Positions 42,993-48,877 of a stretch of 48,877 nucleotides of DNA are shown here, piece by piece; within the stretch, counting starts at the first letter, position 1; every line of letters starts with the position of its first letter. This DNA comes from Spirochaetes bacterium GWE1_32_154 (GTDB lineage Bacteria; Spirochaetota; GWE2-31-10), in contig MIAY01000042.1 of assembly GCA_001829315.1 (NCBI GenBank), forward strand, positions 1 through 48,877. The letters are read 5' to 3'. The notes beneath the pieces were generated by a model that had not been told where the DNA came from, made no database searches, and saw only the letters and a program-made list of their open reading frames with translations. The translations under genes were made by a program, and so were the position numbers.

Positions 42993-43037
42993 ATTATATA
43001 CAATATTGAATATTTTTTGTTTGTGAAATATTTCACA
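42993..43037 (-). promoter_or_regulatory. CRP-type box and promoter of the crp-malQ transcript
   Basis: Box 43022-43037 (TGTGAAATATTTCACA, perfect) is followed on the minus strand by TATATA after 21 nt or the consensus TATAAT after 23 nt (42993-42998). Both give a box at -41.5 to -43.5. The start would be close to 42986, leaving a 16-nt leader before ATG 42970, and it rules out the longer reading frame to 43036. Confidence 0.7.
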
Positions 43038-43058
43038 TTGTATTAAGATTGTTTATAA

Positions 43059-43577
43059 TTAACCAGCATGACACTCTTCAATAATATTAAATATACCGCT
43101 TACTTCAATAATACCGTAACTATCATCACATTCAAAAAAAGAAATTTTTAGTTTAACGTCTGATTCATGCCTAATCCTAGGGATTCCTAGTCCTATTTTT
43201 CCATCAGCTTTGGCATAAGATTTTTTCATTGCATTAATATAATATTCAAGAGTGTTACTAACACTATTTGCCTCATTAATAGTATTTTGCAAATGTATAA
43301 AATCACTTTTTGTTGTCGAATTAAATACGATTAATTCAATACAATTCGAATCAATCAATTTTATAATTTTTATCCTTATTCCATCATTGTAAGCATGCTT
43401 TACAGCATTTTCAAGCAACTCTGACGCCGCAGTAACAACTTTAGCTATATCTGTTTCTTCTACAAGATGAACCATAAGAAAACCATCGATAAAGTTTCTT
43501 GTTAATGGAATATAATCCCAAACAGGACCAAATGTAATATCAAGATACCCATTCGTATTCTTTTCATAACTAATCAT
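43059..43577 (-). CDS. RsbW-like anti-sigma/serine kinase ATPase
   Basis: About 172 residues from ATG 43577 (GGAGGTAATAATT). HATPase_c-type features: AASELLENAVKHAYN (N box, E---N), and GKIGLGIPRIRHE for the G-rich ATP lid. It shares its layout and many residues with 45152-45652 (NTxGYLDITFGPxWDYIPLxRNFI), so the two are paralogues. RsbW-like proteins bind and phosphorylate STAS partners; the STAS gene at 44766 is one candidate partner. The clear D-box (DxGxG) is not seen, so kinase activity is uncertain. It is downstream of the MCP-like gene by 31 nt. Confidence 0.75.
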   Translation of the reverse strand: MISYEKNTNGYLDITFGPVWDYIPLTRNFIDGFLMVHLVEETDIAKVVTAASELLENAVKHAYNDGIRIKIIKLIDSNCIELIVFNSTTKSDFIHLQNTINEANSVSNTLEYYINAMKKSYAKADGKIGLGIPRIRHESDVKLKISFFECDDSYGIIEVSGIFNIIEECHAG

Positions 43578-43608
43578 AATTATTACCTCCAAAATCGTAT
43601 TGAAAATA

Positions 43609-44655
43609 TTAAGTACTACTATCTTTCATGATCATTTCAACTACTTTTCCTATCTCAATAGGAATTTTATTAACCTCTGACTCAATATCATTATAATTTT
43701 CGTTCTCAAAATCACTATTGATTAATGTAATTAATTCTGACGAATTAAAATTATTATTTGTCAATCTGCCTTCTATAACACTAAACGACAATAAAAAACC
43801 TTCAATGCGATTTAATAATTCATTAAATTCTTTGTATGTTGAACGAGTTTCATTATCAACCGTCTCATTAAGATCAGATACAATCGTTATTGAATTTTTT
43901 AAAGTATTTGAGTACTCTTTCATTTTTTCAACTGACCGTTTAACATCATCTGACAATTTACGAATTTCTTTCGCAATTACCATAAAAGGCTTTCCTAGAT
44001 CACCTGCTCTCGCGGCTGTTATTGAAGAGTTTATAGACAATACATGTATTTTATTGGAGATTTCATCTATTGTATTCATTATAATTAATAAAAAATCTGA
44101 GTTTTTCTTTAATAATTCAGTATTTTCTTTAGTAGTTTCTATTATTGAAAATAATTTATTTATTCTTACAACATTCGATCTTGATTCCTTCATATCAGAG
44201 TCAATACCTGAAGCAATTCCTTTTATAATATTTTTTAAAGAATTATTTGCGTCCGTAGAACCTTTTTCAATATCATTAATTTTTTTTATTAAAACGTTAG
44301 AATTTGAACTTTTAGCTGATTTTAAAAGTTTCGTAATTTCATTTCTTATACAATTTTTCGCTGATTCTATTATTTTCTCAACTTGATTTAATAAAAGTTC
44401 GGACACCATTTCTAATGATATCTGATTTTCTTTTATAATCTCTTCTACTGGTGTAACTATATTAACAATTTCGTCAATTTGAGGTGTAATAATTGGAACA
44501 TCTGAATTCTTATTTTTTGTAAAAAAAGATACCCCGATAATTAGTGAAAGAATAATTGAAAAAGAATAGCTTATATCTTTATTTAACACTAATAAGATAC
44601 TATTAATAAATAATAATAAAAAAACGGAAACAAGGCGAATATATGTTATTTTCAC
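43609..44655 (-). CDS. Degenerate MCP-like signalling protein
   Basis: 348 residues from a GTG after AAAAGGATAATGAA. Two adjacent membrane helices (~5-25, 28-46) and a long cytoplasmic coiled coil. The hairpin tip (~200-250) reads VLSINSSITAARAGDLGKPFMVIAKEIRKLSDDV, clearly derived from the MCP tip LALNAAIEAARAGE-GRGFAVVA-EVRKLA. It lacks a ligand-binding domain and HAMP, and the tip has several substitutions where CheA/CheW bind. It may act in the partner-switching set rather than in chemotaxis. Confidence 0.75.
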   Translation of the reverse strand: MKITYIRLVSVFLLLFINSILLVLNKDISYSFSIILSLIIGVSFFTKNKNSDVPIITPQIDEIVNIVTPVEEIIKENQISLEMVSELLLNQVEKIIESAKNCIRNEITKLLKSAKSSNSNVLIKKINDIEKGSTDANNSLKNIIKGIASGIDSDMKESRSNVVRINKLFSIIETTKENTELLKKNSDFLLIIMNTIDEISNKIHVLSINSSITAARAGDLGKPFMVIAKEIRKLSDDVKRSVEKMKEYSNTLKNSITIVSDLNETVDNETRSTYKEFNELLNRIEGFLLSFSVIEGRLTNNNFNSSELITLINSDFENENYNDIESEVNKIPIEIGKVVEMIMKDSST

Positions 44656-44765
44656 TTCATTATCCTTTTATACTTCAATATTTTAAAATAATTTTCACCC
44701 TTTTTTTAAATAACCAAGTTATGAATATTGATAATTCATAACTTGAATCATACTTTACCATAAAC

Positions 44766-45137
44766 TTATTCTGATACTTTTTTTATAAATCCAGGGCCTA
44801 AATATACCAATGTTGACATACTTGATTCTTGCCATTTATATTCTGTTGATGTCATAATTATAATTGTATATTTTTGTGACAAATCAAGAGCATCTACTTT
44901 TAAAATCCAATCTGCTATTGCTTTAATACCTGATGAATTTAAAAAAGATAATTTCCGAATATCAAATTTTATCTCTTTAATACCAGACTTCATTATTTTA
45001 TCATGTAATTCTGTCAAAAATGGTGTTAAAAATTCATTTGGATTCGCACAATCTATACTTCCACTAAAAATAACACTTGTATCTATTACTTTAATTTCAA
45101 CTCCACTTGTAATTACTGCTCCAATTGTTAATCCCAT
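44766..45137 (-). CDS. STAS-domain anti-anti-sigma factor
   Basis: 123 residues, one STAS domain. KEIKFDIRKLSFLNSSGIKAIADWIL (~residues 55-80) contains the usual phosphorylated Ser in 'LNSSG'. It can bind an RsbW-like kinase unless phosphorylated. The neighbouring ATPase genes (45152 and 43059) and the PP2C end (48789) make a partner-switching module. ATAAGGAGTTTCATT precedes the ATG; the upstream gene ends 14 nt away. Confidence 0.85.
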   Translation of the reverse strand: MGLTIGAVITSGVEIKVIDTSVIFSGSIDCANPNEFLTPFLTELHDKIMKSGIKEIKFDIRKLSFLNSSGIKAIADWILKVDALDLSQKYTIIIMTSTEYKWQESSMSTLVYLGPGFIKKVSE

Positions 45138-45151
45138 AATGAAACTCCTTA

Positions 45152-45652
45152 TTATATTGTATTATTATTAACATTAAATATTGTTGTTACTTCTATATAA
45201 CCATATACATCATTAACCGGAAAATATTTTACTGATAATTTTCCACGACCTTCACAATTTATTCGTGCAAGCCCTAAACCACCTCGATCTCGTTTTTCAC
45301 GAATTTTCATAACATAAAACTCAAACGGATCCGGAGCAGCATTTAATTCATCAATATATTTCATTAAATTTTGAACATCTTCTTTTTTTACTGAATTATA
45401 TACTTTCACGATTATTTCCGGTTTTTCCTTGTCTTTTCGAATTTTTGTTCGAATACCATCCATATACGAATATTTTACTGCATTTTCTAGCAATTCTGAA
45501 GTTGACATTGTTATCTTTTCAATACAATCTCGATCAGTCATATTTACATTCAAAAAGTTTTCAATGAAATTCCTTGATAGCGGAATATAATCCCACTTTG
45601 GACCAAATGTAATATCAAGATACCCCATCGTATTTGATTCATAATCAACCAT
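45152..45652 (-). CDS. RsbW-like anti-sigma/serine kinase ATPase
   Basis: 166 residues, AAGAGGAGGATAGT before ATG. The N box STSELLENAVKYSY and a G-lid-like RDRGGLGLARINCE resemble GHKL ATPases of the RsbW type. Its N-terminus YESNTMGYLDITFGPKWDYI (then PLSRNFI) closely matches the paralogue at 43059-43577. It is placed directly before the STAS gene, so it is the likelier kinase for that protein. No sigma factor gene lies in the window, so the final target may be something else. Confidence 0.78.
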   Translation of the reverse strand: MVDYESNTMGYLDITFGPKWDYIPLSRNFIENFLNVNMTDRDCIEKITMSTSELLENAVKYSYMDGIRTKIRKDKEKPEIIVKVYNSVKKEDVQNLMKYIDELNAAPDPFEFYVMKIREKRDRGGLGLARINCEGRGKLSVKYFPVNDVYGYIEVTTIFNVNNNTI

Positions 45653-45707
45653 ACTATCCTCCTCTTATTTTGTTATAAACTATTACTAAAATTATTAATA
45701 AACTTCT

Positions 45708-46418
45708 TTAATCACCTGTAAAATAGGTAACCCCTTCCTTTCCATTTAACGAATAATCAAAATACTCTAACAGGTACGTATTATTTCCAGTATAAAGACA
45801 AGTAGAACCTCCGCATGAAATTAAATATCCACTACCTGCCCCTCCTTTTGTAATTGATTTCAAACAAATCATTCCCTTATTTCCTGATGTGGTTATATAA
45901 TTTGAACTTTCGGAATTACTCACTTTAAGATCTTTTATAAAATATATTCCTCCTGTTGACGAGTTTAACGTAATCACAGGTTCTAACCCCGATCCGATTA
46001 TATTTGTTAATACACCAGAACCTTGAAGAGTTATATTTTTATCAATAATTAAAGTACTTTTCAAATTATAGTTTCCAGCAGCAATATAAATTTGATCTGT
46101 AGTTGCGGTTTGCAAAACAGCATCTCGTAATCCATTGATTTCAGAACCAATATATACATTATAAATATACGATTTATTTCCATTTTGATCATTTAAAGTT
46201 ATTTGTTTATCAATTTGATCATAGGCTACAATAACCCCATCTTCGTCTGTAAAATTTTTTGAACTATTTAAGTAATCCATATTTTCAATTACTATACACG
46301 ATTTTGCCTTAAACTCATCATTTATTACTGGAGGGGAATTATCATTAACACCCTCTGTACAATTTATAATAATTAGATTTAATAACATAATTATTATAAC
46401 ATTACCCTTAATCTTCAT
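45708..46418 (-). CDS. Lipoprotein with beta-helix-like domain
   Basis: 236 residues. A signal peptide with lipobox LIIINC leads to a repeat-rich domain: LRDAVLQTATTDQIYIAAGNY, LIIDKNITLQGSG, VITLNSSTGGIYFIKDLKVSNSES. This 'LxIxxNITLxG' run is typical of right-handed beta-helix (pectin-lyase-like) proteins. The helix is short (about 5 turns), and no polysaccharide-lyase catalytic residues are evident. AAGGGGGTGAATA precedes the ATG. Surface location is inferred. Confidence 0.72.
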   Translation of the reverse strand: MKIKGNVIIIMLLNLIIINCTEGVNDNSPPVINDEFKAKSCIVIENMDYLNSSKNFTDEDGVIVAYDQIDKQITLNDQNGNKSYIYNVYIGSEINGLRDAVLQTATTDQIYIAAGNYNLKSTLIIDKNITLQGSGVLTNIIGSGLEPVITLNSSTGGIYFIKDLKVSNSESSNYITTSGNKGMICLKSITKGGAGSGYLISCGGSTCLYTGNNTYLLEYFDYSLNGKEGVTYFTGD

Positions 46419-46557
46419 TATTCACCCCCTTATATTCTTATTAGTGATTGTCAATCATTTTCTTATTCAAATAATATTTGAAAAAATTCAATTCATTTTG
46501 TAACTTACATAAATCTCTTTTTCTTATATTGAGTATCTCCCCTTTTCTTAAGAGATA

Positions 46558-48534
46558 TTATTTATTAAGCACTCTTTCCAATATTTTCTTCAACTGGTCA
46601 ATGGTATATGGTTTTACAAGTATATCACAAAAGCCATATTTACGATATTCCTCAAAAATCGGACCATTGGAATAACCGCTCGTTAAAATTGCTTTAACAG
46701 TATTGTCAATCGCTTTAATCTCACGAATTGTATCAACACCTCCCATTCCTCCTTTTATTGTTAAATCAAGTACTAAAAGATCGAAACAAAGCCCTTTCTC
46801 TAAATGTTTTTTATAAATAGAGATTGCTTCGTCCCCATCTCTTACACATTCTACAGTATAACCAAGTCTTTCTAATAATTTCTTCTCAATATCTAAAATA
46901 ATATCATCATCATCCATTACCAAAACATTGAAATTATTTTCAGTTAAAGGATTTCTTTTTAAAACCGAATTATTAAAAGAGAAATCATCATAAGTACTAT
47001 TTGAATCTCCTTCTATTACCGGTATATATATTACAAATGATGCACCCTGCCCTTTCTTTGAATTAACAAATATATATCCTTCATGTTTCTTTATTATTGA
47101 GTATGTAGTCGCAAGCCCTAACCCGGTACCTGTACTTTTAGTTGTAAAAAATGGATCAAATATCTTATCCAAATATTCGCTATCTATTCCCGGTCCATTA
47201 TCATCTATCGTTATTTTAATATACTTCCCATCTTTTATATTCTGATAATTATCAAATATTTCAATATTTCGGGTATATATAGAAATATTTCCACCTTTAG
47301 GCATTGCCTGCATCGCATTTATTACAATATTATCAAAAACTTGAGTTAACTGTATTTCATCATAAGATGTTAACCATAAACCTTCATCAATAGTTAACTC
47401 ACATTTTACATTAGAGCCGCTTGTTATAAATTTAACAGAATCATTTATTAGTTTACCAATATCTCCGGTTTTTTTTACCGGAACTCCTCCTTTTGCAAAG
47501 GTTAATAATTGACCTGACAAATCCTTTGCTTTATATGAGGCTCTTGCTGCTTCTGTCAAAAAGGGATAATTGGCATCTTCATCTTTCATGTTTATCATAA
47601 CCAGCGAAATATTACCTAAAATCCCAGTAAGATAATTATTGAAATCATGAGCTATTCCACCCGCTAAAATACCTAATGACTCTAATCTCTGCGTCTTCTG
47701 TATCTCATTATCATATTTTCGTTTTACACTTATATCTCGGGCTATAATCAGTATATGATCTCGACCATCAATCTTAAAGTACCGTATACTAAGGTCAACG
47801 AGTATTCCTTTTCGTTCGGAATTAATAAACGACATTTCAGTATTAATTGATTTATTGAGAGTCATTTCATCAAGTATCCTACGCATACTATTCAAACTAC
47901 CGCCATCGACAAGATCAAGAATATGCATTGATAACAATCTACTTCTACTGAAATTAAGTTGATTTATGACGCTCTCATTTACCTCAATTATTTTTACCGA
48001 TCCAGTATATTCACATAAGAATATCATATCATTTGCATTATTAAATAATTCTCGAAATTTCCGCTCACTGCCAATTAATGCAAATTCAGTTATTTTTTGT
48101 TCCGTTATATCTTTAATTATTCCCTCAACAGCAATAATATTCCCTTTATTATTTACTATCTTATTATAGCGATGTTCGGTCCATATCACATGACCATCCC
48201 TACGAACCCATCGCATCACAATCGGACGATTTGACATAGCAGAGAAATCTCTTTGGTATTCAAAAACAGGAATATCTTCAGGATATACAAGTTTTTCAAA
48301 TAAACCAGGGTCTTTATAATATTCTTCCGGACTATAGCCGGTTATCACTTCTGAAGATTGACTTATATATATAAATCGTTTTTTTCGACCATAGCGATAT
48401 AAAAAAATTATATAATCTTTAGAATTATTTAATAATAAACCATACCTGTTTGACATTCGAAGCGATTTCAATAGTAAAACTAAGAATAACACAAGAATAA
48501 AAACTAGTGTTGCTATAATTATGTTATTATACAT
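46558..48534 (-). CDS. Hybrid histidine kinase with PAS domains and receiver
   Basis: 658 residues: one N-terminal membrane helix (~5-23), two PAS domains (~35-150 and ~155-275), HisKA with H box LAGGIAHDFNNYLTGILGN (~285-305), HATPase_c with N (FDNIVINAMQAMP), D (DDNGPGID) and G (TGTGLGLATTYSI) boxes (~395-505), and a C-terminal receiver (~540-655) with VLDLTIKGGMGG carrying the phosphorylated Asp and a conserved Lys in VKPYT. It should autophosphorylate and pass the phosphate to its own receiver. No output domain or response-regulator gene is adjacent. GGAGAAGTAGT precedes the ATG. Confidence 0.92.
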   Translation of the reverse strand: MYNNIIIATLVFILVLFLVLLLKSLRMSNRYGLLLNNSKDYIIFLYRYGRKKRFIYISQSSEVITGYSPEEYYKDPGLFEKLVYPEDIPVFEYQRDFSAMSNRPIVMRWVRRDGHVIWTEHRYNKIVNNKGNIIAVEGIIKDITEQKITEFALIGSERKFRELFNNANDMIFLCEYTGSVKIIEVNESVINQLNFSRSRLLSMHILDLVDGGSLNSMRRILDEMTLNKSINTEMSFINSERKGILVDLSIRYFKIDGRDHILIIARDISVKRKYDNEIQKTQRLESLGILAGGIAHDFNNYLTGILGNISLVMINMKDEDANYPFLTEAARASYKAKDLSGQLLTFAKGGVPVKKTGDIGKLINDSVKFITSGSNVKCELTIDEGLWLTSYDEIQLTQVFDNIVINAMQAMPKGGNISIYTRNIEIFDNYQNIKDGKYIKITIDDNGPGIDSEYLDKIFDPFFTTKSTGTGLGLATTYSIIKKHEGYIFVNSKKGQGASFVIYIPVIEGDSNSTYDDFSFNNSVLKRNPLTENNFNVLVMDDDDIILDIEKKLLERLGYTVECVRDGDEAISIYKKHLEKGLCFDLLVLDLTIKGGMGGVDTIREIKAIDNTVKAILTSGYSNGPIFEEYRKYGFCDILVKPYTIDQLKKILERVLNK

Positions 48535-48738
48535 ACTACTTCTCCATTTTATCAGTTCTCTGTATTATTATTTTCCTATTCATTTTACAAATTGCAATTC
48601 AAACATTAGAGTAAATATAAATAAACTATATGTTTACGAAACTGAAAAATCAATACAACTTTAGGATATATAATAAAAGAAAATTGTATTGACAAATATA
48701 CTTTTGAGTAAAAAATACTGATTTATCAATATAAAAGA

Positions 48739-48771
48739 GCAGCCCCGAATACGGGTATAAAATGGGGCTGC
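48739..48771 (-). terminator. Rho-independent terminator of the PP2C gene
   Basis: 8-bp GC-rich stem GCAGCCCC (48739-48746) and GGGGCTGC (48764-48771), 17-nt loop that can pair further (CCGTATTCGG-like). On the minus strand it is followed by TCTTTTATATTG. It lies 18 nt past the PP2C stop and separates that gene from the histidine kinase. Confidence 0.8.
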
Positions 48772-48788
48772 ATGTATATACAGTATTA

Positions 48789-48877
48789 TTACTTCATTTT
48801 TACCACAACAACTGTTATGTCGTCATCCGGTATTCCGTCGCACCAGTCAAGTGCTCCTTTTACTATTGCATTCTTTA
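48789..48877 (-). CDS. PP2C/SpoIIE-type phosphatase, C-terminal end
   Basis: The last 28 codons of a gene running off the right edge: NAIVKGALDWCDGIPDDDI then TVVVVKMK and a TAA at 48789-48791. 'DDITVVVVK' is the final metal-binding Asp and strand of SpoIIE/RsbU-type PP2C phosphatases. Such enzymes dephosphorylate STAS proteins, so it fits the partner-switching set at 43059-45652. The identification rests on a short stretch. Confidence 0.68.
   Translation of the reverse strand, partial: KNAIVKGALDWCDGIPDDDITVVVVKMK

Noticed and set aside
42971-43036. Longer N-terminus for the CRP-family protein
   Set aside because: The extension covers the CRP box and -10 region; ATG 42970 has a good ribosome site and the protein then has normal CRP length.
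1-48877. CRISPR arrays, tRNA and rRNA genes
   Set aside because: No regularly spaced short repeats with unique spacers and no cloverleaf or rRNA-like conserved segments were seen on either strand.

Overview
This window is strongly AT-rich DNA from a Gram-negative-type (diderm) bacterium with AGGAGG-like ribosome binding sites. It carries lipoproteins, beta-barrel-like outer-membrane proteins and a LolC/E-type permease. The best guess is a spirochaete (Treponema-like lineage). This rests on a PilZ protein, an RsbU/RsbW/STAS-type module, formylglycine-enzyme-like lipoproteins, the base composition and an integron-like cassette array. No rRNA or tRNA was seen to confirm it.

Layout. 1-1.7 kb: end of an Rpn-type nuclease gene and a decayed DDE transposase. 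1.7-8 kb: a membrane-bound sigma-54 activator, divergent from a CPBP protease gene that has a well-matched -24/-12 promoter, then a secreted protein and a TPR/beta-barrel protein preceded by a 40-bp perfect palindrome. 8-24.7 kb: an accessory region with almost every gene on the minus strand (membrane proteins, GNATs, methyltransferases, lipoproteins, a divergent DapB, an RlmJ-like protein). Several junctions look like integron attC sites, but there is no integrase. One attC-like site is split by a group II intron whose maturase carries a single in-frame TAG. A second site holds only the 5' end of the same intron. Remnants of an IS256-type transposase, a GNAT and a formylglycine-enzyme-like gene lie between them. 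24.8-31.4 kb: a plus-strand operon (cyclomaltodextrinase-like amylase, phosphodiesterase-family protein, beta-barrel protein, FtsX-type permease with its ATPase deleted, TPR protein). 31.4-40.8 kb: a double methyltransferase, an FGE-like protein, a sugar kinase, a second CPBP protease, a PilZ protein and several membrane proteins. 40.8-48.9 kb: a minus-strand block with malQ, a CRP-family regulator and a partner-switching/sensory set (two RsbW-like ATPases, STAS, degenerate MCP-like protein, beta-helix lipoprotein, hybrid histidine kinase, end of a PP2C phosphatase).

The most unifying signal is regulatory. Nine CRP-type boxes (TGTGA-N6-TCACA, seven perfect, two with one mismatch) are scattered over 30 kb. 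They lie upstream of the amylase operon, the nucleotidyltransferase, the sugar kinase, the double methyltransferase, the alpha/beta hydrolase, a membrane protein, the RlmJ-like gene and the CRP gene itself. At five of them a good -10 hexamer places the box at about -41.5 to -43.5, as in class II CRP promoters, and at a sixth at -42.5. Three boxes lie inside copies of a 150-165 bp promoter segment that has spread to unrelated genes. Sugar-polymer metabolism (amylase, malQ, kinase) therefore appears to be wired to the local CRP protein, and accessory genes have acquired the same control by promoter duplication.
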